Below, in pieces: positions 45,174-54,831 of a stretch of DNA of 64,000 nt (position 1 is its first letter; each line of letters opens with the position of its first letter). This DNA is from Spirochaetales bacterium Spiro_05. Its GTDB lineage: Bacteria > Spirochaetota > Spirochaetia > Sphaerochaetales > Sphaerochaetaceae. Both the position numbers and the translations under genes were made by a program. The notes under the pieces were generated by a model, which saw only the letters and a program-made list of their open reading frames with translations, made no database searches and was not told where the DNA came from. Location of the stretch: contig LVBG01000010.1 of the NCBI GenBank assembly GCA_001603115.1, forward strand, positions 1-64,000. Direction: 5' to 3'.

Positions 45174-45668
45174 ATGGATACCAAGCAAAAGGATTTCACC
45201 ATCTCCCTGGTGCTCTCACTGGTGGGCATCTACGCAACGGTCGAAGGCATCAGAATGTATCTGAAGGCAGCGCAACCACCGTTTGGAATTACCAACCTTT
45301 CCATCTCCCCAGCTCTTCTTCCGATCATTCTCGGATTACTGCTCCTCATCCTGAGCCTTGTGCTCTTTTTCCAAAGTGTGAAGGGAAGCAGTATCAGAGA
45401 GAGGTTCACCCTTCTGGTTGGATGGTTCGGACATTCTGTGAAGGATACGGATATCCGCATGATGGTGGGAGGCATGGCCATCATGGCCGTCTACGCCTTT
45501 CTGCTCATTGGACTTCTGCCCTACTATCTGGCATCAGTCATCTTCCTCATCGCCCTGATGCTCTTCCTTCGCGCCTCAACCATTGTTAAAAGCATCATCA
45601 TCTCGATTGCAGCCGTTGGACTGGTGATTTTGCTCTTCCAGTATGGCTTCAATGTCTCACTTCCCTAA
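45174..45668 (+). CDS. Tripartite tricarboxylate transporter small membrane subunit (TctB)
   Basis: A 164-residue protein with four membrane helices, the layout of TctB. The start at 45174 gives the typical short N-terminus before helix 1; the upstream in-frame extension overlaps tctC and is rejected. The ribosome site (AGGATC) is weak. Lies between tctC and tctA. Confidence 0.85.
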   Translation: MDTKQKDFTISLVLSLVGIYATVEGIRMYLKAAQPPFGITNLSISPALLPIILGLLLLILSLVLFFQSVKGSSIRERFTLLVGWFGHSVKDTDIRMMVGGMAIMAVYAFLLIGLLPYYLASVIFLIALMLFLRASTIVKSIIISIAAVGLVILLFQYGFNVSLP

Positions 45669-45680
45669 CGGAGGCCACGT

Positions 45681-47171
45681 ATGATCGCAACCTATCTATT
45701 GGAAGCACTATTGACCGTGCTTACTCCGCTCAATCTTTTGGTACTGGCCTTATCGGTCGGTTCCGGACTTATCATGGGCATGCTCCCCGGACTCAGTGCA
45801 ACCATGGCAATCGCACTGCTGACCGGACTTACCTATAATTTTCCCACCCAGACGGCGCTCATCTCCCTCTTGGGTGTCTATGTCGGATCCATCTCCGGTG
45901 GTTGCCAATCGGCAATCCTACTGAACATCCCCGGCACCCCGGCCAGTGCGGCCACTGCTTTGGATGGGTTCCCCATGGCAAGACGTGGAGATGGAGGACA
46001 TGCAATCTTCCTTGCAACCACATCCAGCATGCTTGGTACATTGCTCAGTGTAGTCTTTGTGCTTACCCTTACCCCGTTTCTCACCAGTATGGCGCTCAAG
46101 TTCGCCAGCTGGGAGTTCTTCCTCCTCTCCATCTTCGGCATCATGATCTGCGGCGCACTTACCGCCAAGGGAAATGCCCTGAAGGGATGGATCAGCGGCA
46201 TTCTGGGACTCCTGGTCGCAATGGTTGGCTTGGATACCGTGGATACCTTTGCCCGTTTCAGTTTCGGCAATGTAAACCTGATGTCCAACATCCAGCTCAT
46301 CCCTGTCATGATCGGCTTGTTCGGCTTTCCAGAAATTGTTCGTTCCTTCAAGAAAGAAGGGGAAGGAACACCAATCAAGGTATCCAAGTTCCAACCCAAG
46401 CAAGGCTTCGCCTCGGTGGCAAGAAACTGGGTGGCAGTCATTCGTTCCAGCCTCATCGGTGTCATGGTAGGCATCATCCCGGGTGTCGGTGAGGATACGG
46501 GTGGCTGGCTCTCCTATTGGGCGAGCAAGAGCCGAAGCAAAGATCCGGAAAGCTTCGGAACAGGCAATGAATTGGGCGTCATCTCGGCAGAAACAGGAAA
46601 CAACGCTTGTATTGGCGGAGCACTCATCCCGGTACTCAGCCTTGCTGTTCCAGGTTCAGCACCTGCAGCAGTCCTGCTTGCTGCATTCCTGATGCACGGG
46701 TATCGGCCGGGTCCCCTGCTCATGACCGAGTCCCCGAGTTTTGTGTACAGCGTCAGCATCTACCTCATTGCAGCATCGTTCATCATGTGGTTGCTTGCTC
46801 TGCTTATCAGCCGTGGGACGGTACGCATCCTGGGAATCAAGAAAAAGCTGCTGATGCCCATCATCTTCCTTTTGTGTGTCATCGGCTCCTATCTGATCAA
46901 CTACAATCTTTTTGACATCAAGGTGATGTTCGTCTTCGGCCTGATTGGGCTTGCACTCTCGGCAACCAATTTCCCTGCCGCCCCCTTCCTGCTGGGGGTT
47001 ATCCTCGGCCCCATGACCGATTCCAACCTGCGCAGGGGACTGCGCCTGTCGGATGGTTCGTTCCTCCCGCTCTTGCAGAGACCAATCTGCCTCTTTTTCC
47101 TGGTCATCATCATCGGTATGATTCTCGCCCAGCTTGGGCTTTTCACAAAATTGAAGAAGGTACGCTCATGA
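45681..47171 (+). CDS. Tripartite tricarboxylate transporter large permease (TctA)
   Basis: A 496-residue permease with about eleven helices and the conserved motifs GMLPGLSATM, YVGSISGGCQSAILLNIPG and LDGFPMARRGDGG. It moves the substrate delivered by TctC, usually with Na+ or H+. ACGGAGG lies upstream. It overlaps the first Gfo/Idh gene by ATGA. Confidence 0.95.
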   Translation: MIATYLLEALLTVLTPLNLLVLALSVGSGLIMGMLPGLSATMAIALLTGLTYNFPTQTALISLLGVYVGSISGGCQSAILLNIPGTPASAATALDGFPMARRGDGGHAIFLATTSSMLGTLLSVVFVLTLTPFLTSMALKFASWEFFLLSIFGIMICGALTAKGNALKGWISGILGLLVAMVGLDTVDTFARFSFGNVNLMSNIQLIPVMIGLFGFPEIVRSFKKEGEGTPIKVSKFQPKQGFASVARNWVAVIRSSLIGVMVGIIPGVGEDTGGWLSYWASKSRSKDPESFGTGNELGVISAETGNNACIGGALIPVLSLAVPGSAPAAVLLAAFLMHGYRPGPLLMTESPSFVYSVSIYLIAASFIMWLLALLISRGTVRILGIKKKLLMPIIFLLCVIGSYLINYNLFDIKVMFVFGLIGLALSATNFPAAPFLLGVILGPMTDSNLRRGLRLSDGSFLPLLQRPICLFFLVIIIGMILAQLGLFTKLKKVRS

Positions 47172-48319
47172 AACGGTTCAACATTGGATTCATCGGATGT
47201 GGATTTGCTGCACAGCTCCACGTAGAAGCCTATAAGCGAATACCCGGCTTTGAAGCCAAGATGTACGGCGCATGCTCTGCAGATCTGCATCAGACCCAGC
47301 AGTTCGTCCAAGCTAATGGATTTGAGAAGGTGTTCGGTTCTGTGGAGGAACTGCTTGCCGACCCCCAGGTGGATATCGTGGACATCATTGTTCCTCCCAG
47401 CGCACACATCCCCTTGGTCAAGCAAGCGATGGAGAGCGGCAAGCATGTCATCTGCGAGAAACCCCTCAATGGGTATTTCGGCAGCGGAAATGACGACAGA
47501 ATGGTAATGTATGAGGCAGTCTGCTCTGAACTGGAAGCACTGAAACAATTCCTTGCTGGGCGAAAAGAGAAGCTTTTCTACGCCGAAAACTATATCTACG
47601 CCCCTTCCGTCGTGAAGATTAGGCAGATGATTGAGGCTACAGGCGAAAAGTTCCTCTTGCTTAAGGGAGAAGAGGCTCACAGCGGAAGCCACGCTCCGCA
47701 TGCAGCTCTTTGGTCTGCTAATGGTGGAGGCTGTCTCATTCGCCAAGGTTGTCACCCACTCAGTGCATTGCTGTACTTGAAGCAAGTGGAGGCAAAACGA
47801 CGCCAGGAAGAGATCCGCGTCACCTCGGTGCTGTGCGATGCCTCGCAGGTCACCGTTGGGCTCCCTTCTAATGAACGTGGTTCCATACTTTCCAATCCTG
47901 TCGATGTCGAGGACTGGTCCGAAGCTATCCTGACGTTCTCTGATGGAACGAAAGCGGTGATCAGCAGCGGGGATATGATTGTTGGAGGCGTACGCAACAA
48001 GATAGAAGCCTACACTTCCAATGCCTGCTATGAGGGAAGAATTGCTCCCAATGATGCCTTTCTGTGCTATCATACGGATGCTTCCAAGCTGACAGATGTC
48101 TATATGACGGAAAAGGTGGAGACCAAGACCGGGTGGCAGCATGTCTTCCTGTGTGAGGAAGAGATGCGCGGATATGTGGGCGAGCTTGAGGACTTCCTTC
48201 GGTGTGTCGATACAGGCAAGGAGCCGGAATCCGGCTTCCCACTTGCCTATGAGACGATGAAGGTCCTCTATGCCGCCTATGCCTCTGCAGGAAGCAACAG
48301 CAGATTTTATGTGGAGTGA
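47168..48319 (+). CDS. Gfo/Idh/MocA family oxidoreductase 1
   Basis: A 383-residue NAD(P)-dependent dehydrogenase with an N-terminal Rossmann motif (IGFIGCGFAAQLH), the EKP lysine motif (HVICEKPL), and a C-terminal alpha/beta dimer domain. It is translated from an ATGA overlap with tctA. It probably oxidises a sugar or inositol-like compound imported by the TTT system; substrate not assignable. Confidence 0.88.
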   Translation: MKRFNIGFIGCGFAAQLHVEAYKRIPGFEAKMYGACSADLHQTQQFVQANGFEKVFGSVEELLADPQVDIVDIIVPPSAHIPLVKQAMESGKHVICEKPLNGYFGSGNDDRMVMYEAVCSELEALKQFLAGRKEKLFYAENYIYAPSVVKIRQMIEATGEKFLLLKGEEAHSGSHAPHAALWSANGGGCLIRQGCHPLSALLYLKQVEAKRRQEEIRVTSVLCDASQVTVGLPSNERGSILSNPVDVEDWSEAILTFSDGTKAVISSGDMIVGGVRNKIEAYTSNACYEGRIAPNDAFLCYHTDASKLTDVYMTEKVETKTGWQHVFLCEEEMRGYVGELEDFLRCVDTGKEPESGFPLAYETMKVLYAAYASAGSNSRFYVE

Positions 48320-48324
48320 TTCCT

Positions 48325-49422
48325 GTGCAAAAAATGGATGGTATGAACTATGCACCCCGCTCGTCCAAACTGGTTGAGCGGGTTGTGCAAGCAGGTGAGT
48401 TTCGGTTTGCTGTGATCGGCCTCGATCATGGGCACATCTACGCGATGACCAACGGCCTGTTGGAAGCAGGGGCTGAACTTGCTTGGGTCTATGATGAAGA
48501 CCCGGGCAAAGTGGATGTGTTTCTCCGTTCTTACCCAAAGGCATGCGTTGCACCATCCACCGCTCATATCCTTACTGATGAAACCATTGCCATGGTGGCG
48601 AGTGCCATCAAGCCATCGCATCGCTGTGAGCTAGGCTTGGCTGTGCTGGAGAGTGGCAAGCACTATTTCTGCGACAAGCCTGGGATGTTGAGCATACCGG
48701 AGGCAGAGAAGGTGGCAGAAACGTGTGAAAGGACCGGAAAGCGCTACTTCATCTACTTTGGAGAACGTATCCATGTGGAAGGCGCTCTCTACGCCCAGAA
48801 ACTGATTGAGGAGGGGGCTTTGGGAGAGGTGATTTCTGTAACCATCCTCGCTCCCCACCGACTCAACAAAGATTCAAGACCTTCATGGTTCTTCAAACCT
48901 GAAGAGAACGGAGGCATTTTGGTGGATATCGGCAGCCACCAGCTGGAACAGTTCCTGACCTATACCAACAGCCGAAGCGCAAAGGTTCTGCACAGCAGCA
49001 TCGCCAACTACCACAATCCTGACCATCCTGAGTTTCAGGACTACGGACAGTGTGTGCTGGTGGGAGAAACGGGTGCAACCTGTTATTTCCGTGTCGACTG
49101 GTTCACTCCGGACGGAATGGGCGCCTGGGGCGATGGAAGGATGTTCATTGTCGGGACCAAGGCCTCGGTTGAAATCAGGAAATATCTTGATGTGGCAGGA
49201 TCAAGGCAGGGAGACCACGTGTATTTCGTTGATGCACAGGGAGAACACCATATCCAGGCGTACGGGAAGCTGGGTTTCCCGTTCTTCGGCGCCATGATTC
49301 TCGATTGCATCCAGGGAACCGAGCATGCCATTACCCAGAGACATACCCTGCTTGCCATGGAACTGGCCATCACTGCCCAACAAAACGCAACAAACCTCAC
49401 CGTAGCAAACCGAATGCCTTGA
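48325..49422 (+). CDS. Gfo/Idh/MocA family oxidoreductase 2
   Basis: A 365-residue Gfo/Idh/MocA protein. The Rossmann turn is GLDHGHIY rather than the usual GxGxxG, and the catalytic motif is CDKPG in place of EKP. Start GTG 48325 has GTGGAG 8 nt upstream; GTG 48316 and ATG 48334 are alternatives. It is last in the lacI-TTT operon and differs enough from its neighbour to act on a different intermediate. The altered nucleotide loop leaves its cofactor uncertain. Confidence 0.82.
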   Translation: MQKMDGMNYAPRSSKLVERVVQAGEFRFAVIGLDHGHIYAMTNGLLEAGAELAWVYDEDPGKVDVFLRSYPKACVAPSTAHILTDETIAMVASAIKPSHRCELGLAVLESGKHYFCDKPGMLSIPEAEKVAETCERTGKRYFIYFGERIHVEGALYAQKLIEEGALGEVISVTILAPHRLNKDSRPSWFFKPEENGGILVDIGSHQLEQFLTYTNSRSAKVLHSSIANYHNPDHPEFQDYGQCVLVGETGATCYFRVDWFTPDGMGAWGDGRMFIVGTKASVEIRKYLDVAGSRQGDHVYFVDAQGEHHIQAYGKLGFPFFGAMILDCIQGTEHAITQRHTLLAMELAITAQQNATNLTVANRMP

Positions 49423-49447
49423 GAAGAGGAATCCCTTTTGGTACAAT
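49419..49447 (+). promoter_or_regulatory. proS promoter
   Basis: TTGAGA (49419-49424), a 17-nt spacer, TACAAT (49442-49447). It overlaps the stop codon of the preceding gene; the leader is about 28 nt. Confidence 0.65.
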
Positions 49448-49481
49448 GGCCTCTGTTCGAATATCAAGGAGACGTATCAAT

Positions 49482-51248
49482 ATGAGGATGTCCAGACTCT
49501 TTTCCAAAACTCTTCGCGAGGCACCCAATGGTGCTGACAGCAAGGGATATGAATATCTGCTTCGTGCAGGCTTTATCCGCCAACTGGGAGCTGGCATTTT
49601 CTCCCTGCTTCCCTTCGGGTTCAATGCAACCAAGAAGATTGAGCAGATCATCCGCGAGGAGATGAACGCCATCGGTGGTCAGGAAATTCTCATGCCATTG
49701 GTGAATCCTGCTGACATTTGGAAAGAGACCGGACGCTACTACAGCATCGACAAGGAGATGAGCCGCTTCTCCGACCGTGTCGGCCGCGACATGGTCCTTG
49801 CCATGACCCATGAGGAAGCGGTTACGGACCTCGCCAGAGGTGAGATTGACAGCTACAAGCGTCTTCCCCTGCTCGTGTACCAGATCCAGACCAAATGGCG
49901 TGACGATCCCAGACCCCGTGCAGGGCTGATCCGTGTCCGTGAGTTCACCATGAAGGACAGCTACTCCTTCGATGTCGACCAGGATGGGTTGGATGCACAG
50001 TATGCCGCACACTACAAAGCCTATTTCAGGATTTTCAGCCGTGCAGGTCTTCCGGTGATCGTTGTTGGCGCTGACAGCGGCATGATGGGTGGCAAGATCT
50101 CCCACGAGTACATGTACCTCTCCTCCATCGGTGAGGATACGATCATCACCTGTCCTGCCTGCGGCTATACCGCAAACCGCCAGGTGGCTGCCTTCGCAAA
50201 GACCTCCTACACTGAAGAGATGAAACCGGTGGAGAAGGTCCTGACCCCTGAGTGCAAGACCATTGAGGAGCTGGCCGCTTTCCTCAAGATTGAGGAACGC
50301 CAGACAGCCAAAGCTGTCTTCATGGTCGGAACCTTCATCAATGACACCAACGGAGAGGAAGAGGAGAAACTGATCGTCGGCATCGTACGCGGCGACCTCG
50401 ATGTTGAGGAAAACAAGTTGCAGAACGCCGCCCGGGCAAACGCACTTCGCCCTGCTCACTCCGAAGAAATCCTGGCAAAGGGCATGGTTCCCGGCTATGG
50501 GTCGGCCATCGGCTGTGCCAAAGATGTGTTGGTAATCGTTGACGATTCGGTGGCAAACAGCAACAACCTGGTTGCCGGAGCCAACGAGGAAGGATATCAC
50601 CTTCTGAACACCAATTTCGGGCGTGACTACTCTGGCTTGGTCGCTGATATCGCCAGTGCCGCTGCCGGCTATGCCTGCCCTGAGTGCGGCAAGCCCCTCG
50701 CTTCTTCCAAGGGAGTTGAGGTAGGAAACATCTTCCAGCTGAACACCCGCTACAGCGAGAGCATGAACTGTTGCTACCAGGATGAGAACGGAGTGCGCAA
50801 GCCGGTGATCATGGGCTCCTATGGTATCGGGGTGGGAAGACTGCTTGCTTGTCTTGCAGAGAACTACAGCGATGAGAACGGCCTCTCCCTGCCCATCTCG
50901 GTCGCTCCGATGCAGGTGCATCTGGTCAGCCTGGTCAAGGATGCCGAGGTTGGCGAAAACCTCTACAAGCAACTCACTTCTGCAGGCATCGAGGTGCTCT
51001 ACGATGACCGAAAGGAGTCTGCCGGCGTCAAGTTCGCCGATGCCGACCTGATCGGGCTTCCGATCCGCATCACCTTGGGCAACCGTTCCCTGAAGGAGGG
51101 AAAGGTTGAGGTGAAGCTCAGAAGGAATCTTGAGGATACCTTCAGCTTTGAACTTGCTTCCGTGGTGGAAGAGACCAAGGCCCTGATCGCCCGCCTTGAG
51201 CAGGAGCTTGAGGAAGCTGTGGTGGAAACCGAGTGGAAGAAAGCGTAA
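49482..51248 (+). CDS. proS: Prolyl-tRNA synthetase, bacterial type with editing domain
   Basis: A 588-residue class II synthetase. Motif 2 (RPRAGLIRVREFTMKDSYSF begins about residue 140), a YbaK-like INS editing insertion (about 225-400) and motif 3 (GSYGIGVGRLL) are all present, followed by the anticodon-binding domain. Start 49482 has AAGGAG 10 nt upstream and sits downstream of a good promoter; longer in-frame starts lie within the previous gene. Confidence 0.97.
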   Translation: MRMSRLFSKTLREAPNGADSKGYEYLLRAGFIRQLGAGIFSLLPFGFNATKKIEQIIREEMNAIGGQEILMPLVNPADIWKETGRYYSIDKEMSRFSDRVGRDMVLAMTHEEAVTDLARGEIDSYKRLPLLVYQIQTKWRDDPRPRAGLIRVREFTMKDSYSFDVDQDGLDAQYAAHYKAYFRIFSRAGLPVIVVGADSGMMGGKISHEYMYLSSIGEDTIITCPACGYTANRQVAAFAKTSYTEEMKPVEKVLTPECKTIEELAAFLKIEERQTAKAVFMVGTFINDTNGEEEEKLIVGIVRGDLDVEENKLQNAARANALRPAHSEEILAKGMVPGYGSAIGCAKDVLVIVDDSVANSNNLVAGANEEGYHLLNTNFGRDYSGLVADIASAAAGYACPECGKPLASSKGVEVGNIFQLNTRYSESMNCCYQDENGVRKPVIMGSYGIGVGRLLACLAENYSDENGLSLPISVAPMQVHLVSLVKDAEVGENLYKQLTSAGIEVLYDDRKESAGVKFADADLIGLPIRITLGNRSLKEGKVEVKLRRNLEDTFSFELASVVEETKALIARLEQELEEAVVETEWKKA

Positions 51249-51264
51249 AACCCACGTATCCAGT

Positions 51265-51301
51265 GAAAAATCTTCGTCTTCGGGCGAAGGTTTTCTTTTT
51301 G
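51265..51301 (+). terminator. proS terminator
   Basis: AAAATCTTCG / CGAAGGTTTT arms (one G-U pair) with an 8-nt loop, followed by CTTTTTG. Confidence 0.8.
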
Positions 51302-51362
51302 CCCTCCCCGCTCTCTTGGCAACCCAAAAGACAGGGCCTACACTGCACTCAGGAGGCTGATC

Positions 51363-52508
51363 ATGAGAAAGCTCACTGCACTGCTTTGCCTTATGCTCCT
51401 GTTCATTTTCCCCTGCTTCTCCTCAGTTGAGCATCTGTATCGAGCCGCCTCGTACGGCAATCCAACGGATGCCACCATTGCAGCAATGAGTGCGGGGAGC
51501 CTGTATGCTGAGGAAGATGATGGCTGGAATGCATTCTTCTATGCTGCAACCAACAATGGTGATACTGAAGTCCTGCAGCTTCTGATCGACAACGGCTTTT
51601 CGGTCAATGATACCGACTCGGAGGGAAGAACCCCCTTGATGTGCAGCGCTGAATTCAACAAGGAGAGCAAGGTCACCGCCTATTTACTGAGCAAGGGTGC
51701 GGATGTGCATGCACGTACCATCCAAAGCGAATCGGCTCTTCACAGAAGTTGCATCAACAAGGCAAACAAGGAGGTGGTGGAACTGTTGTTGCAAGCAGGG
51801 GCCTCTGCCAAGCAGACAAATCTCTACGGACAGACAGCCCTGCATTTCGCCGCATACGGCAACAACAACAGCGAGATCCTCACGATGCTGATCAATGCCG
51901 GTGCCCCGATAGACCTGAAGGACCTGAACGGGAAGACAGCCCTGATGTACTTGCTGGACAAACGACCGGAAGCAGAGGCGGTAGCCACCCTGCTCTCCTA
52001 TGGGACAAACCCCAATCTTGCGGACAATGAGGGACAGACAGCCCTGATGTACGCGATTACCGGCGGAGTTGGGGTTGATGTCATCGAGCTCTTGCTCGAT
52101 CATACGACAAACCTGGAAGCACGCAACAATGCTGGTGTCACAGCATTGATGCATGCATGTGCCTTCAACCAGGATCTTGACGTACTCGAGGCCTTGCTCA
52201 GTGCAGGAGCCATGGTCAATACCAACTCGAACATCGGACTGACGCCCTTGGCCTTTGCCGCTTGGTACAATCCCAGTACGGCCGTCATCCTTCATCTGCT
52301 TTCTCATGGGGCAAGTGCGTACAGCAGGGATGACAAGGGCCAAACCCCGCTCATGTATGCTGCTGCGGCAAATCCCAACCCGGATGTGGTGAAAGTCCTC
52401 CTTGATGCCGGCGCAAGCCCTGACCTGAAAAGTTATGAGGGATTCACCGCACGAGAGTATGCACAGATGAATCCCAACAAGGACAAGGTCTTATCGCTAC
52501 TCAAGTGA
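51363..52508 (+). CDS. Secreted ankyrin-repeat protein
   Basis: A 381-residue protein with a signal peptide (about residues 1-20, MRKLTALLCLMLLFIFPC) and about nine ankyrin repeats filling the rest, each with the TPLM or TALMYA and LLLDAGA signatures. It is probably periplasmic and mediates protein contacts; partner unknown. A second, leaderless-peptide ankyrin gene lies at 56297. AGGAGG precedes the ATG. Confidence 0.88.
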   Translation: MRKLTALLCLMLLFIFPCFSSVEHLYRAASYGNPTDATIAAMSAGSLYAEEDDGWNAFFYAATNNGDTEVLQLLIDNGFSVNDTDSEGRTPLMCSAEFNKESKVTAYLLSKGADVHARTIQSESALHRSCINKANKEVVELLLQAGASAKQTNLYGQTALHFAAYGNNNSEILTMLINAGAPIDLKDLNGKTALMYLLDKRPEAEAVATLLSYGTNPNLADNEGQTALMYAITGGVGVDVIELLLDHTTNLEARNNAGVTALMHACAFNQDLDVLEALLSAGAMVNTNSNIGLTPLAFAAWYNPSTAVILHLLSHGASAYSRDDKGQTPLMYAAAANPNPDVVKVLLDAGASPDLKSYEGFTAREYAQMNPNKDKVLSLLK

Positions 52509-52565
52509 AAGGCTTGCAACCCACTCTGTGTTGAAATCATTCTTGTCAGGAAGTATGCTCCAAAG

Positions 52566-52607
52566 TTGATTCAAATCAATTACTCTTTTCTTCTTCGATG
52601 CTACAGT
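52566..52607 (+). promoter_or_regulatory. FNR/CRP-type box and promoter, site 1
   Basis: TTGATTCAAATCAA (52566-52579) is an exact TTGAT-N4-ATCAA box. The -10 TACAGT (52602-52607) starts 22 nt after it, which puts the box centre at about -41.5, the class II activation position. Confidence 0.7.
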
Positions 52608-52642
52608 ACTTCTGTACCAAAGGAAAAGAAGGAGAATTCATT

Positions 52643-52951
52643 ATGTCAAATACTGCAACTTTCGCTGGAGTCAAGAAGCAATATCTCAAGATATTGAAGC
52701 AATATGTTCCTATTGTTGACCGGGTTCACGGATCGAATCACCCCGAGTTTCATGATGTCCGCAAGACGTTTGAAGCGATGGTTCAAAAGATTGAGCAAGC
52801 AGGAGCAAAGCACCCTGCATTACAGCAAGAGTTCACTCAACTGAGAACCATCACCGACACATACCGCATTCCTGAGGATGTCTGTGAATCCTATGAAGCG
52901 GTGTATCACATGTTGGCTGAACTCGATGAAGCCTATCACCAGAACGAGTAG
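52643..52951 (+). CDS. Small helical protein resembling half of a RIC/hemerythrin-like domain
   Basis: A 102-residue helical protein. The segment RVHGSNHPEFHDVRKTFEAM resembles the central part of iron-sulfur-repair di-iron (RIC/ScdA) proteins, but the other histidine/glutamate ligands of a di-iron site are not visible. AAGGAGA lies upstream of the ATG. It is 17 nt before the metal P-type ATPase gene and under the FNR-type box at 52566. Function unknown; metal or redox role inferred. Confidence 0.6.
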   Translation: MSNTATFAGVKKQYLKILKQYVPIVDRVHGSNHPEFHDVRKTFEAMVQKIEQAGAKHPALQQEFTQLRTITDTYRIPEDVCESYEAVYHMLAELDEAYHQNE

Positions 52952-52968
52952 GTCACAAGGAGCAAGGG

Positions 52969-54828
52969 ATGCAGAAATTTATTTTAGGCAAAAAGAACTT
53001 CATAACGGTGGCAAGCGCCGCACTGATCATCATCGGGTTTACCAGTGAGCTGGCGTTTCACCAAGAGCAGGTGGCCGTGTGGTCACTTATTCTTGCATCG
53101 GTGCTAGGAGTAGCTCCGATTGCCATTCAAGCGTTTCAAGCACTGAAGGTTAAGGTTGTCAGCATCGATGTGTTGGTCACTTTGGCGGTCATTGGTGCCT
53201 TTTTCATCAGAAACTTTGAGGAATCAGCAATCGTCACGTTCCTATTTCTGTTTGGAGCGTATCTTGAGCAGCGTACGCTGCAAAAGACCCGCTCTGCTAT
53301 CAAGGAATTGACGGAAATGGCACCTGAAAGTGCCTTGAAGCAGACGGAGAACGGTGATTTCGAAGAGGTGGATGTTGACGATGTCGATGTCGGAGACACC
53401 CTTCTTGTCAAAACCGGGGCCAAGGTCCCCGTTGACGGAACTGTTTTGGCTGGTGAAGGCTACATCAACGAAGCGAGTATCACCGGTGAAGCGGTGCCCG
53501 TCGGAAAAATGAAGGGCTCGCAGGTGTTTGCCGGAACCATATTGGAAAACGGTACGATGCACATTGTTGCAGACCGGGTAGGAGAAGATACCACCTTTGG
53601 AAGGATCATCGAGTTGGTTGAGGAAGCCCAGGACTCTAAGTCAGAGGCTGAGCGGTTCATCGACCGATTCTCCAAGTATTACACACCCGCAGTATTGGTT
53701 CTTTCCGTTCTTGTCTGGTTGTTCTCCCGGAACATTGAACTTGCCATCACCATTCTTGTACTTGGTTGTCCAGGCGCCTTGGTGATCGGAGTACCTGTCT
53801 CAAATGTCGCAGGCATCGGCAACGGTGCGCGTCACGGAGTGCTGCTCAAGGGCAGTGAGGTCATCCACGATTTCAGCAGGGTCGATACCATGGTCTTTGA
53901 CAAGACAGGGACGCTGACGGTGGGGAATCCCACTGTTGCAGATACACAGTATTATGTCTCCGATATCCAGAGAACCCTGGGGTATCTGTCCAGTATCGAA
54001 CAGGAGTCGGACCATCCCCTGGCAAAAGCAATTGTCAAACACCTCGGTCCTGTCGATACCTATCCTATTCACAAGACTGATGTCGTTGCAGGCGGGGGAA
54101 TCGTTGCTGAGGTGGATGGCCATCGGGTTGCTGTCGGTAATGTAAGCCTGATGGAACAAGAGCAAGTGGTCTTCTCCGAGCAAGCCCACAAAGACCTTGC
54201 ACGATATGAAGCGAGTGGAAACTCTCTTGTGTTGACCGCTGTAGACGGTGAGCTTCAGATATTGATCGGGGTACGAGACCAAATACGAGAGGGTGTGAAG
54301 AGACATCTGCACAAGCTGAAGAAGTTGGGTGTCAGACACTTGATAGTCCTCTCTGGAGACAATCAAGGGACGGTGGACTTGGTGTCAGAGCAGCTGGGTT
54401 TGACGGAGGCTCATGGACACATGTTGCCTGAAGACAAGGCTTCCTACATCAAGAAGCTGCAAGCAGAAGGCCGAACGGTAGCCTTTGTTGGTGATGGGGT
54501 GAACGACAGTCCCTCACTTGCCTTGGCCCAGATCGGCATCGCCATGGGCAGCGGTACCGATGTTGCCATCGAAACGTCCGATGTCGTGCTGATGAATTCA
54601 GACTTCAGCCGCTTACCCCATGCCCTGGGATTGGCAAAGGCGACAGCGAGCAACATGCGTCAGAATATCGCAATTGCAGTAGGAGTGGTGCTGGTCCTCT
54701 TGGCAAGTGTGTTTTTCAGTGAGTGGATGAATATGTCCATCGGCATGCTGGTCCACGAAGCGAGTATTCTGGTCGTGATTCTCAATGGGATGCGGCTGTT
54801 GCGTTACCGTTTGAGAAAAGAACGTTGA
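52969..54828 (+). CDS. Heavy-metal P1B-type ATPase with CPG motif
   Basis: A 619-residue P-type ATPase: actuator TGEAVP, phosphorylation DKTGTLT, nucleotide-domain HP motif (DHPLAKA) and GDGVNDSP hinge are intact. The metal site in the membrane reads Cys267-Pro-Gly rather than CPC, CPH or SPC, and the last helix has HEASILVVILN. There is no N-terminal HMA domain. It should export a transition metal; the unusual motif prevents assignment to Cu, Zn/Cd or Co subgroups. Operon with the small helical protein. Confidence 0.88.
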   Translation: MQKFILGKKNFITVASAALIIIGFTSELAFHQEQVAVWSLILASVLGVAPIAIQAFQALKVKVVSIDVLVTLAVIGAFFIRNFEESAIVTFLFLFGAYLEQRTLQKTRSAIKELTEMAPESALKQTENGDFEEVDVDDVDVGDTLLVKTGAKVPVDGTVLAGEGYINEASITGEAVPVGKMKGSQVFAGTILENGTMHIVADRVGEDTTFGRIIELVEEAQDSKSEAERFIDRFSKYYTPAVLVLSVLVWLFSRNIELAITILVLGCPGALVIGVPVSNVAGIGNGARHGVLLKGSEVIHDFSRVDTMVFDKTGTLTVGNPTVADTQYYVSDIQRTLGYLSSIEQESDHPLAKAIVKHLGPVDTYPIHKTDVVAGGGIVAEVDGHRVAVGNVSLMEQEQVVFSEQAHKDLARYEASGNSLVLTAVDGELQILIGVRDQIREGVKRHLHKLKKLGVRHLIVLSGDNQGTVDLVSEQLGLTEAHGHMLPEDKASYIKKLQAEGRTVAFVGDGVNDSPSLALAQIGIAMGSGTDVAIETSDVVLMNSDFSRLPHALGLAKATASNMRQNIAIAVGVVLVLLASVFFSEWMNMSIGMLVHEASILVVILNGMRLLRYRLRKER

Positions 54829-54831
54829 AAA

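Noticed and set aside
46901-48556. A 551-codon minus-strand frame over tctA and the Gfo/Idh genes
   Set aside because: It covers three well-supported plus-strand genes and has no recognisable domain.
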